From Epiperipatus broadwayi (taxonomy: Eukaryota > Onychophora > Udeonychophora > Euonychophora > Peripatidae): a DNA stretch of 64,000 bases. Every line of letters starts with the position of its first letter. The first letter of the stretch is position 1. Of the stretch, positions 1 to 12,960 are shown in pieces. The notes under the pieces were generated by a model. That model was not told the origin of the DNA. It worked only from the letters and a program-made list of their open reading frames with translations, and made no database searches. Location: NCBI GenBank assembly GCA_028023455.1, contig JAQFVV010000056.1:3226001-3290000 (forward strand), given 5' to 3'. A program made the translations under genes and the position numbers.

Positions 1-269
1 TATCCTAAATGATAAAAATAATAAAATGATAGACTATAAATGATAGCAATTTTTTTCTTTGAAGATGCTGTTAACTCTAATACTGAAACAGAAAAAAATA
101 AAATTTTAAGGTATTTATTATATCTATATTACCTCAAACTTTGTATGTGTAGTTGGAATTTTGAAAAACATGTTTATTGACTTCAAAAAGGATCTTAGCA
201 AATATACTGGGATTAAATAACAAAAAAAAAAAATCATTTGCATTGTTGTTTGATGTCCTTTAATATGTA
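1..269. other. AT-rich sequence, nothing recognised
   Basis: No ORF of note, no clear repeat match elsewhere in the window and no RNA-gene signature. The stretch is homopolymer-rich A/T sequence. Confidence 0.5.
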
Positions 270-391
270 TGTGTGTATATATATAATGTTTTTGAGATTA
301 ACTTATTACAACTGTTTGTCTTAAATATAACTGATTAACTCTCCAGCTTCAGTAAATGGCAATGCACTTAAAGTTAAAATGATACCACTTT

Positions 392-492
392 TTTCCCCAT
401 GTGTCATAGCACCTGGCGGGAAGCGAACCCGCTAATCCGGGACAACTGCTTGTAAAGCAGCCGTCGCTGACCTCTCGACCACCAATGCTATC
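392..492 (-). mobile_element. tRNA-derived SINE, copy 1, with target-site duplication
   Basis: Read on the minus strand it is a tRNA-like sequence. It has an acceptor 5' half (AGCATTGG), a D arm GGTCGAGAGGTCA, a hairpin with loop TTTACAA, a longer variable region and a perfect 5-bp T arm (GCGGG-TTCGCTT-CCCGC, B box). A short tail, GCTATGACACATG plus an A-rich run, follows. The 16-bp direct repeat AAAATGATACCACTTT flanks it exactly (376-391 and 493-508). That is a target-site duplication from LINE-style retroposition. The D arm and variable region fit a class II (Ser/Leu-like) tRNA. With no tRNA-unrelated body it resembles rodent ID elements in design. It is not a functional tRNA gene. Confidence 0.8.
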
Positions 493-733
493 AAAATGAT
501 ACCACTTTAACTTTGTTCTCCTTCATATATCAAAAAGATTGTCTACAATGCTTTTGATAGAAAGCATGAATTTATTTAATCACAAATTTATTGCTATACG
601 TTTTTACACCTGATTTACATATATATCTGGTAAATATGAAATTACTTTCAGTTTTAATCTTACCAATGATGACTTAAATTCTAATATTATGTAATAAATA
701 ATAACTTACAGTGCTAAATATTTAGATGTAATG

Positions 734-836
734 TTTCTGTAGTATAATTTCCAATACATGACAAGATGTTAAAAGTTGATATAAACCAATCCCTATCTTG
801 CACAAGAGTGAAGTAATGGAAATTATACTACAGAAA
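734..836. repeat. Small hairpin element with 20-bp perfect inverted repeats
   Basis: TTTCTGTAGTATAATTTCCA at 734-753 is repeated as its exact reverse complement at 817-836, with about 63 bp between. The hairpin sits inside the family E region. It could be a tiny MITE or an internal palindrome of family E. No target-site duplication was resolved. Confidence 0.6.
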
Positions 837-1171
837 TATTATTTACTATTGGATAATCTCTAATCTAATGAATGACTAATAAAAAATATTAATATTTGGA
901 TGTAATGTTTTTTGAGATTAATTCATTGCAACTGTTCATTTTAAATATAAATAATTAGCCCTCCAAATTTCTGATTGATTAAATAAATTCATGTCATCTA
1001 GCATCATTTTAGAAATCCTCCTAATAGATGATAGAGAACAAAGTTAAAGTGATACCATTTTAACTTTAAATGCATTATCATTTGCTGAAATTGTAGACTA
1101 ATCAATTATATTTAAAATAAACAGTTGCAATGAGTTGATCTCAAAATATTACACGCACATATATATATATA

Positions 1172-1783
1172 ATTAATAAAACAAGTCATAAATTTCCTAA
1201 TTTTCTTTTAAGCTTGCATTTAAATGATCACTAGATGGAGCTTGTCAATAGCTCTAATCAAGCTTTATTTTATAAGTGCTGAAAGAGAAAGAAATTCAAA
1301 ATCTCTATTGGAAAGTCCCTCTCTCCAGATCAATTGGTTTCAAGCTTATGGCTCACCCCAGTGGAATGCTGTGACTCCAGAAATTAGATCTAAAATACTA
1401 ACTCAAAAGTCAGCACTTATAAAACATGTTTCTATTAATTTGAAAGCCTAAACTTTACGGACATATAAATGTCTGCAAAACCAGCTTTACAAACCAGATA
1501 GCTATATGGGTCTGAATTCAGCTCAGTTTCACCATATAGTAATAGCCTCTGCAATATAGCATCGCAAAAGCCTTCAAGGGTACACTTATAATAATTAATA
1601 AAACATTTAAATGATCACTAGATGGAGCTTACCAATAGCTCTAATCAAGCTTTATTTTATCAGTGCTGAAAGAGAAAGAATTCAAAATCTTGATTGGAAA
1701 GTCTCTATCTGCAGACCAAAATGTTTTGAGCTTATGGCTCACCTCAGTGGAGCACTGGAACTCCAGAAACTAGATCTAAAATA
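1172..1783 (+). repeat. Satellite-like ~400-bp repeat family A, plus-strand units 1-2
   Basis: Unit landmarks, in order, are GATCACTAGATGGAGCTT, CTCTAATCAAGCTTTATTTT, GTGCTGAAAGAGAAAG, CCAGAAACTAGATCTAAAATA, CAGCACTTATAAAACATG and CAGATAGCTATATGGGTCTG. The unit start at 1224 repeats at 1611, and the second unit is cut at TAGATCTAAAATAT by an inverted copy of the hammerhead repeat. Short ORFs beginning MITRWSL recur only because the DNA recurs. They carry no recognised domain, so I do not call them genes. Confidence 0.75.
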
Positions 1784-1944
1784 TAGGGAGTTTGAACTCA
1801 GATTTTCAAGCACCCTTTAACTATCCACACTATCTCATACAACTGATACACAGGACCACACACATGTAAAGAAGATAAATAATCACCAATATACGCATTT
1901 CATGCTAAACCAGCACTTATCAGTTAGTCCAAATTATCATCTTC

Positions 1945-1946
<2 letters not shown>
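1784..1946 (-). repeat. Hammerhead-bearing repeat, copy 3 (inverted, truncated)
   Basis: On the minus strand this copies the unit seen at 2163-2392 and 2652-2868, but lacks that unit's last part. It contains the ribozyme fold at 1871-1943, an A-box-like TAGTTAAAGGG (1813-1823) and a B-box-like GAGTTCAAACTCC (1787-1799). It is joined directly to a family A unit at 1783. Confidence 0.7.
1871..1943 (-). ncRNA. Type-I hammerhead ribozyme fold, core-mutated (copy 3)
   Basis: On the minus strand the order is stem I strand (ATAATT-TGG-ACTAA), core CTGATAA, a stem II hairpin TGCT-GGTTT-AGCA closed by G-T, GAAA, a 2-bp stem III with loop GCGT, TA (cleavage position), and the second stem I strand TTGGT-GATTAT. 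The core should read CTGANGA, and here G8 is A, which should abolish cleavage. Its stem II is the best paired of the three copies. The three-base bulge (TGG) in stem I is where natural hammerheads make loop-loop contacts. Confidence 0.65.

Positions 1947-2012
<66 letters not shown>
1947..2012. repeat. (AT)n microsatellite
   Basis: About 66 bp of uninterrupted AT dinucleotides, lying between the inverted hammerhead copy and the left arm of the C palindrome. Confidence 0.95.
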
Positions 2013-2014
<2 letters not shown>

Positions 2015-2162
2015 CAATGCTCAGTTTAAATTAACATTGCAAATATTCATACTTTAATGGACAGGCTTCAATCTACTCCAACTCTTCAGCCATCCATATT
2101 ATTGAAAATCCAGTGATGAAAACCCAAATCCCATGCTGATGCCAATATTATTGCCATTCCCA

Positions 2163-2392
2163 TGTTATATGTGTGGGAGATGATAATCTGGACCAACTGA
2201 TGAATGTTAATTTAGCATGAAATATGTATATTGTTGATTATTTATCTTTTTTACATGTGTGTGATCATGTATATCAGTTGTATAAGATAGTGTGTATAGT
2301 TAAAGGGCACTTAAAAATCTGAGTTCAAATCCCTATACTTACAGTTAAGCTCCCAAGTTTGTGAAGAGTGCCTGGTTTTCAAATATTTACAT
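2163..2392 (+). repeat. Hammerhead-bearing repeat, copy 1
   Basis: A unit of about 230 bp runs from GTGTGGGAGATGATAATCTGG to TGCCTGGTTTTCAAATATTT. The same unit recurs at 2652-2868. In order it has the ribozyme (2180-2246), an A-box-like TAGTTAAAGGG (2297-2307) and a B-box-like GAGTTCAAATCCC (2321-2333). The B box fits a tRNA-type Pol III promoter. The 13-bp gap from the A box is shorter than in tRNA genes, so promoter function is uncertain. Confidence 0.7.
2180..2246 (+). ncRNA. Type-I hammerhead ribozyme, intact core (copy 1)
   Basis: Stem I strand ATAATC-TGG-ACCAA precedes CTGATGA (2197-2203). Stem II is ATGTTA-ATT-TAGCAT (2204-2218), then GAAA (2219-2222). Stem III is a 2-bp A-T/T-A helix with loop ATGT. 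Predicted cleavage follows TA at 2230. The second stem I strand is TTGTT-GATTAT (2231-2241), pairing with the first apart from one C/T mismatch. All invariant core bases are present. The layout (open stem I, very short stem III) is that of the hammerheads in animal Penelope-like elements and retrozymes. Activity is inferred from sequence only. Confidence 0.7.
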
Positions 2393-2651
2393 ATCAAGCT
2401 TGTATCATACCTATCTCTCTTCTGTGTATTTAAATGAATAAGCTCCTATACATGAGGGATCAGAGTAATTTGAGGTCAACATGGGCATGGCAATAATATT
2501 GGCATAGGCATGAGATTTGAGTTTTCATCATCAGAATTTCAATTATATAGATGGCTGAAGAGTTGGAGGTTGGAATAGATTAAAGCCTGGCCATTAAAGT
2601 ATGAACATTTGCTATCTAATTCAAACTGAGTATTGATTATATATATATGTG

Positions 2652-2868
2652 TGTGGCAGATGATAATCTGGACCAAGTGATGAGTGGCAGTTTAGCATGA
2701 AATGCGTAAGATTATCTTTCCTACATGTGTGTTGTCATGTGTATCAGTTGTATGAGATAGTGTGGATAATTAAAGGGTACTTGAAAATCTGAGTTCAAAT
2801 CCCTTATACTTACAGTTAACCTCCCAGGTTTGTAAAGAGTGCCTGGTTTTCAAATATTTGGATCTAAA
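2652..2868 (+). repeat. Hammerhead-bearing repeat, copy 2
   Basis: A direct copy of the 2163-2392 unit. Its ribozyme (2660-2718) is broken: the core reads GTGATGA instead of CTGATGA, and the stem I strand after the cleavage position has lost about 8 bases. The B-box-like GAGTTCAAATCCC is at 2801-2813. At its right end it runs straight into a family A unit (GATCTAAAATACTAACTC), the same junction word as at 1783 in the opposite arrangement. Confidence 0.7.
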
Positions 2869-3560
2869 ATACTAACTCAAAAGTCAGCACTTATAACACA
2901 CGTTTCTATCAATTTGAAAGCCTGAATGTTTCTGACACATAAATGTCTTCAAATCCAGCTTTACAAACCAGATAGCTATATGGGTCTGAATTCAGGTCAG
3001 TTTCTCCATATGCCTCTGCAATATAGCATTGCAAAAGCCTTCAAAGATACACTTATAATAATTAATAAAACAAGTCATAAATTTCATAACTTGCTTTTAA
3101 GCTTGCCTTTAAATGATCACTAGATGGAGCTTATCTTTTATAAGTGCTGAAAGAGAAAGAATTCAAAATCTCTATTGGAAAATCCCTATTTCCAGACCAA
3201 TTGGTTTCAAGCTTATGTCTCATCTCAGTGGAGTGCTGGGATTCCAGAAACTAGATTTAAATACTAACTCAAACATCAGCACTTATAAAACATGTTCCTA
3301 TTAATTTGAAAGCCTGAACTTTTCAGACATGTAAATGTCTTCAAATCCAGCTTTACAAATCAGATAGCTATATGGGTCTGAATGCAAATCAGTTTCACCA
3401 TACAGTAATAGCCTCTGCAATATAGCATTGCAAAAGCCTTCAAAGGTACACTTATAATAATTAATCAAACAAGTCATAAATTTTGTAACCTGCTTTTAAG
3501 CTTGCATTTAGATGATCACTAGAGGGAGCTTAACAATAGCTCTAATCAAGCTTTATTTAA
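2861..3560 (+). repeat. Satellite family A, plus-strand units 3-5
   Basis: A partial unit (2861-3112) is followed by a full unit whose starts at 3113 and 3512 are about 400 bp apart, which gives the period. The array ends at 3560, shortly into the next unit (AGCTTTATTTAATATATGG), and the orientation then flips. Confidence 0.8.
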
Positions 3561-4286
3561 TATATGGTGAAACTGGGCTGAATTCAGACCCATATAGCTA
3601 TCTGGTTTGTAAAGGTGGATTTGAAGACATTAAAGTGTCTGAAAAGTTCAGGTTCTCAAATTGATAGAAACATGTTTTATAAGTGATAACTTTTGAGTTA
3701 GTATTTTAGATCTACTTTCTGGAGTCCCAACCCTCCACTGAGGTGAGCCATAAGCTCAAAACCAATTGGTCTGGAGATAGGGACTTTGTGATAAAGATTT
3801 TGAATTCGTTCTCTTTTGGCACTCATAAAATAAAGCTTGATTAGAGCTATTGATAAGCTCCATCTAGTGATCATTTAAATGCAAGCTTAAAAGCAAGTTA
3901 CAAAACTTATGACTTGTTTTATTAATTATTATGTATACCTTGGAAGGTTTTGTGATTTATATTGCAGAGGCTATTACTACATGATGTAACTGAGCTGAAT
4001 TCAGATCCATATAGCTATCTGCTTTGTAAAGCTGGATTTAAAGACATTTACATGTCTGAAAAGCTCAGGCTTTCAAATTGATAAAAAGATGTTTTATAAG
4101 TGCTAACTTTTGAGTTAGTATTTTAGATCTAGTTTCTGGTGTCCCAACTTTCCACTGAGGTAAGTCATAAGCTCAAACTCAATTGGTCTGGAGATAAGGA
4201 CTTTCCGATAGAGATTTTGAATTCTTTTTCTTTTGGCATTTATAAAGTAAATCTTGATTAGAGCTATTAGTAAGCTCCATCTAGTG

Positions 4287-4290
<4 letters not shown>
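3561..4290 (-). repeat. Satellite family A, minus-strand units
   Basis: The reverse complement of the same unit runs for nearly two periods. AAGCTCCATCTAGTGATCA occurs at about 3855 and 4273, roughly 419 bp apart. The array ends exactly at a TA microsatellite. Together with 2861-3560 this is a large inverted structure. Confidence 0.8.
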
Positions 4291-4337
<47 letters not shown>

Positions 4338-4380
4338 TTCATCAATATATATATATATATATATATACATTGATGAACTG
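4290..4380. repeat. (TA)n tract followed by an AT-filled hairpin
   Basis: A 45-bp TA run (4290-4334) is followed by CAGTTCATCAA (from 4335), more TA, and TTGATGAACTG ending at 4380. The 11-bp arms are perfect inverted repeats, giving a strong cruciform candidate at the edge of the satellite block. Confidence 0.85.
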
Positions 4381-6980
4381 TGCATTAAATTTTATGTGCT
4401 TTAATGTTTATATATTGTAACCTTATATTTAACCCTATGGATTAAATATATTGTGTAAATGTTTAAAAAAAAATTTTTAGCTTAAATTTAGTGTTAAACC
4501 ACTTAAAGACCTAATTAAATGTTCTTGATTAGTAATAAAGCAATCTATTAAATAAGTTTGAATAATAATTTGATAAAATAATATCAGTTAATTTACTTAG
4601 TATTTATTTAAAAGTTCAAAGTTAATAGTTTGAATCTGGAAAAGTATTAATTTGAAGCATGCTGAGTTTTAAACATATGCAGTAAATAAAGTTGATCATA
4701 TTATTTAATTAAAAAATTGGTTATTTATTTGTGTTAAAATCTTTATGGTTAATTTTTAAAATATTACCTTTAAAATTCTAATTCATTAAGTATTAGTTAG
4801 TATAATATTTGTTTGAAGTTAAAATTTGAGACATTAAACTTGAAAGTAACTAATTGGAATGAGTTTAAACTAGAATAAATTTTTGTAACTAATTTAGTTT
4901 ATTGGTTTTAAAATATTCATTATATATACATGTGTGTGTGTGGATAGCTATTTATGAATACATGTGAAAAATTAAAAGTTTTAAATGGAATTATTAATAA
5001 TAATTTATAAAAAAGAGTACTTTAAAGAATAAAAGTAATAAAAGCTTTTAAATAAAATAAAAAGAATATATTTTGAGTACAAAAATATTTAATTTGAAAA
5101 TAAATAAGTAATTTTATTAGAGTCAAATAAATAATTTATTTAATAATTAAATAAAGTTAATAACATTAATTTATGTAGTAATTATTATGAGTCTAGACAT
5201 CATTTGAATAGATAGTCTTGAATAAAAAGTTGAAGGTCAGATTGTTGAAAGTACAAGATCCTGCCTCTATATTTTAATTGTATTGGTTGAACAATGCCTT
5301 GAGATAAAGATTGCAGTAAAACAAACACACCCAAGTGTTTATAAAAAAACTGGAAAATAAAAACGTCACTATTCCTAAACTATTTCTAAACAATTCCAGA
5401 AGTATTCCTAAGCTATTCCTGAACTTTTATTGAATTAATTTTCCACTTCATTTTTTAATCAATTTAAATGTTTTAAGGTGATATTTTTTATTATTGTTTA
5501 TTTTATTAGTTTAAATGACTGAACAGAAAGTTAAAGTTATTTTGGCATACTACATTACAGTGTGTCTTTAATTATTTATTAGATAACAATTACTGGAAGA
5601 TGTGAGAAATCATATTAATTTTAAAAACTGTAAAGTGCCTTTATATGGAAAATTGGAACTGATGAATCATTGGATGTGCACATGTTATTTTGCTATACTA
5701 TGAAATGTAGATAATTTAAACTTCGGCTATTAACAATTGCTTTTAAAAAAATTATAAAATTTAAATTTATTATTAACACTAATGTTAATATTTACTAATG
5801 TTACCTTATACATTCTGATAAAATTATGACTTATAATATATGTGGAAAATTAACTAATAAAGACAGTTGCTTTTTTAAAAATAAGTTTAAAAAATAATGT
5901 ATTCATTTTATTATGTATGCTGTTACATTAATTTAAAAGTAGAATAAAAACGGTTTTAAGTTCGTAAATAAAAAAAAACTAAAAGCTAAAATTAAAGAAT
6001 TGTTCAATGTACGTATATATATTTGCACAGATGCAAAACTTTAAAAATTATTTTTCTTTTTAAAAAAAAAAATTTGAACGTACTTTTTTATAGAAAAGTA
6101 CAAGATCTAGAGATAAAATATTTTTGTAAATGGAAATGATGTGTTTATTAATTATCGAAAAGCAAGCTAGCCCTTGGGGATCTTATATAAAGAAGTCAGA
6201 TGAAATATAGGTAAGAGAACAAAAATAAATTAGATGTTCAATAGAAGCAGCAATGAAGGCTCAGACCATAATGAAAAAATTGGAACAGGAAGCCATTGTT
6301 CAGTGAATCCAGATGATCAGTATAAAATTAAAAATATTGAAATTAAGAACAGTTCCAGCTTGATTTTGTGAGAAGAGTGATAAGACACACTTGTTGCTCT
6401 CGCACTTATTTCAAATGAAATGACTGTAATACCAGGATTGAACCAGCTAAGGTCACCTTCAGATAGACTGGTCTTCAAATAAAGACTTTGTGGGAATTGA
6501 CACCAGGAACCAGGAGCTCTTCTACCATAAGATGTAAACGGAAAAATTTTACTACAAGTAATTAAGAACTTTAAAGATTTGACAAACTAAACATAATTTT
6601 TTTTAATGAACTTTAATCTGACTTTTCAAATCAATTATTAATGTTTAATTTTTATACATTTGAGTTTGCTAAAAATCATTTCCATTTTTTTTTATTAATA
6701 TTTGTTGTATAAATTATTTAAATGCATTAAATTTAAGTTGGGTATAGACGCTTGCATAGATTTGTTAACGTTTAATTATGTTTTTGTTTTCATATTTGAT
6801 TAGAATATATAGACATTCGGTAAATAATGATACCTTATGGTGAGTATCTAAAATGTATTTATTTGGATGTCTTTTAAGTTATTGCAGTCAATACGGCATC
6901 TTATGATGAATGCCATTGGGTTTCTTGTAAATTTTCTTCTGCAATTCCATCAATGATTTTATATTTTGATCATTTATGTT
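4381..6980. other. AT-rich sequence without recognisable genes
   Basis: No ORF or repeat landmark was recognised over about 2.6 kb. A less A/T-rich patch at 6150-6550 (TATATAAAG at 6184, CACCAGGAACCAGGAGCTC near 6500) looks like an old interspersed element. It matches nothing else in the window and I cannot name it. Confidence 0.4.
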
Positions 6981-7005
6981 TATTTTGAAATGTTTTTGAC
7001 CATGT

Positions 7006-7610
7006 AATCTATGTAGCTGATCTATACTCAACATTATAAAACAAACTTTTATAAAATTCATCTGTGCAAAATTATATAAATGTTAAAATTAAGACAGGCA
7101 TGAATGGCTATATAGATTTGTAAAGTTATATTAATTAATTAAGGGAGGGTTAATCTTAGGTTATTTGTTTCGTAGTTGGATTGGGTCAATGGATTGGATA
7201 TATCAGTGTAATTAGTAAATGTAGTATGAGGTCCGCCATGTGCAGGATCGCATATTGCACTGCACACCCTCTTTTTGCCTATGGAAGGGGATAGTAAGAC
7301 AGAAAACGCAGTCCCTTCCTATGGAGTTTTTTTTATTGTTCTTCTTGCCAGACAGATGTAGCATTCCTGTCTGGATGAGAGTCAATGACTTCTCTAACCA
7401 TGCTGTTCAGATGCACATTCCTGACAGTATGGTATTTTGTGCTGTCATATTCATGTTGCATTGAATACATCGATGTATCAGATGGATCAACTGTGAACTT
7501 TTGGTCTAAGGTTAAATAAGGGATAGAATATTTTCTTTTCAAATGCAATCTATGTAGTTTATTCACACTCGACACTCTTAAAAAAATATTAGTAAATTCA
7601 TCTGTGAAGA
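7006..7610. repeat. Pair of ~65-bp direct repeats around a coding-like remnant
   Basis: AATCTATGTAG through AAATTCATCTGTG occurs at 7006-7070 and, diverged, at 7547-7610. Between them the minus strand is open for 80 codons (7333-7575), and the sequence 7230-7480 is more G+C-rich than its surroundings. The peptide has no domain I recognise. This is probably an old transposon fragment. Confidence 0.35.
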
Positions 7611-7619
7611 TGGTTTAAA

Positions 7620-8968
7620 ATTTTAAAATAATAATTTAAATTAAAAGTTAATATTAAAATCTAAAATAATAAATGTTATACCTCAAATTTTAAATATTAT
7701 ATATGTGCATCAATAAATGTTTGTGTATTAATTACTGGCAGTGGCTTTTATTTTTTAATATATTTAAGATAGAGATTAAATAAAGATATATATATTATCT
7801 CTGCGTCTCCATTGAGATAGTGACTGGGGCTAATGGTCTAAATATAAAATAAAAATTTTTCTTAACTTACATATCTACCTACTCTATAAATTTTCCAGGT
7901 TCAAATGCCTGGTGGCACCCTGTAGTGCAGATATGGTAAGACTCCATTGCTATCAGATCGTTATATATGATTAAACCAAAAGAATGGGCAGTAAATAATT
8001 ATTTTAACATTATGGACAATTTTAAAAATAAGACAAAATACAATAATTATAGACTGTTTTCTAGAATTTTAATAAAGAAAACATCTTCCAAATCAATTTT
8101 AATAACAGATTGGAAAAAAAATATATACGCTTGTTTTATTGCTAATGAAATTAAGATGATATTAGATTGACATCATAATTCATTTATCCTAAATTCATTG
8201 ACTTATTTGTTTAGAGTATATTTTATTGCCTTACTAAATAAGAAATGAATTCAAATTTACTTTATATTTCTCTATTATCAAGTAATATGTGAACTTTATA
8301 AAGGAATCATTTATTGTTTAAAACATCTATTCTCAGCTTATTACTCTTCAAGTTTTCATTTGCAAATATTTCTATAAAAAAATCCTGCTTTGAACTGTTG
8401 TATGCATAATTATTATTTTTACCAGATTGAAAGACTATATTATGGTATTTTTCTTAAAGAAAATAACAAAAGGACTCAACTAAAAGAGATTGATTTTATT
8501 AAGATGAAAGAACTTTAATCTTTTAATTGGTGATGGGTAAAACAAATGTAAAATATATATTTTGTGTGTTTAAAATTATTATTGATATCATGTAATTATA
8601 ATTTATATCCTATGTTTAATTGTTATTATTATTTATGATACAAAAGATATTTATGAAGGTACACATATGTGAAATGGATTGGTATAAGGAATATTCGATA
8701 AAAGGTTTACTTTATAAGTTATTTTATTATTATTTGTAGCTCTCTCCTTTATTATTTCATTCTAATAAAAACGAATTATCATAGCCAGTGTAAGCAGCTT
8801 TTGTATATCTGTTATGTTTATAAATGAAAGTGTTATAGATGTTGGTGTGTGTTTAGATAGCATGTAAAATATAATGTTTAAATATCGTTTCACAACTATG
8901 GTGTGTCAGTGTACACATAGTGTTAAACCAAATGGATGTACTCATAGACTTATGAACGTTTGTGTAAG
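7620..8968. other. AT-rich sequence, no features seen
   Basis: Only short AT-rich ORFs, including one of 67 codons (7967-8170) dominated by Asn, Lys and Ile codons. That is what random AT-rich DNA gives. No repeat or RNA signature was seen. Confidence 0.5.
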
Positions 8969-12289
<3,321 letters not shown>

Positions 12290-12290
<1 letters not shown>

Positions 12291-12960
12291 CTTTCCCTAT
12301 CTAGTGTCTACTCATTTGTTTGTATACTAAACTGGGTTCATATTTGTATGACTAATAGCTTTATAATTAGCTATAAGGGTAAAAAGATCTCAAGTTCAAG
12401 GCTTCTCACTAATGTAAGCCATAGGCACTAGATAGGGATTTTAATGCACAAAACTTAGAGCATCCATTAATTACTTTGACTTGCACAAAGTGGTATTTGC
12501 ATGGAGAGAGTTGCTACTGTTTCAACAGATTGTGTATGCATAAGAACTAGTGATCATGTTATATTTTTAGTGGTTTAATACTAATCCTAGCAAAGATATT
12601 GGTGACTATAGTTATTGAAAAACCAAAGGCACTAAAATGTATAGATACTGAACTGGATTCAAATCTGTATGACTATATAAGTGAATTATTCTGGATTGAA
12701 AACATTATTGTGTTTTCAGTTTGGGCCAATAGCTTTATGGTTAACTAAAAAGATAAAAGGTAGCTGTTGGAGGGTGCATTAGATTCAAAGATCTGGTACA
12801 TGACTAGCCTTGAATTTGAGAGAGGAGATAAGCTAAAAACTATTCAGGAAAAATTGCATGAGTAGACAGTTACCTTCATAGCATCAACTGATTACTATGA
12901 CTTGCAATAAGTGATAATAGTGATAGAGAGAACTGCTATTGTTAAATGCTTTGAAAAAAT
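12290..12960 (+). repeat. Family D repeats, two direct diverged copies
   Basis: The words TACTAAACTGGGTTCATATTTGTATGACTA, TAGCTTTATAATTAGCTA, AGATCTCAAGTTCAAGGC and GCATCCATTAATTACT (12330-12480) recur diverged at 12640-12900. Relatives of the second half lie at 28700-28840. The TAGCTTTATNNTTA and GTTCAAGG words resemble A and B boxes, so the family may be a decayed tRNA-type SINE. That is inference only. Confidence 0.5.

Larger units (their letters stand above)
270..1160. repeat. Dispersed repeat family E, two or more copies, partly inverted
   Basis: A block starting near 285 (TTTTTGAGATTAACTTATTAC, then ACTGTTT) recurs directly near 908. It recurs inverted at about 1030-1150, where the same words (AACAAAGTTAAAGTGATACC, GCATTATCATTTGCTG, CAGTTGCAATGAG) read on the other strand. 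The same family appears at about 23090-23440 and 27290-27660. It carries no coding capacity, so it is a non-autonomous interspersed element. I could not define its termini or superfamily. One copy is interrupted by the tRNA-SINE at 392-492. Confidence 0.55.
2013..2645. repeat. Inverted repeat (family C arms) enclosing hammerhead copy 1
   Basis: The left arm, about 2013-2158, contains ATCAATGCTCAGTTTAAATT, CTTCAGCCATC and CCAATATTATTGCCATTCCC. It recurs in reverse complement at about 2480-2645 (ATGGGCATGGCAATAATATT, GATGGCTGAAGAG, TCAAACTGAGTATTGAT). The arms are about 150 bp, clearly diverged, and separated by about 320 bp that holds hammerhead repeat copy 1. Confidence 0.7.

Noticed and set aside
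392-492. Genuine tRNA gene
   Set aside because: Target-site duplications, an A-rich tail, an irregular anticodon arm and three relatives in the window show a retroposed SINE.
1224-4345. Recurrent small ORFs starting MITRWSL as a possible peptide gene family
   Set aside because: They follow the satellite DNA in both orientations, with variable frames and no domain or signal peptide.
5660-5720. Another hammerhead candidate (CTGATGAATCATTGG)
   Set aside because: No stem II followed by GAAA at the right distance and no stem I pairing.
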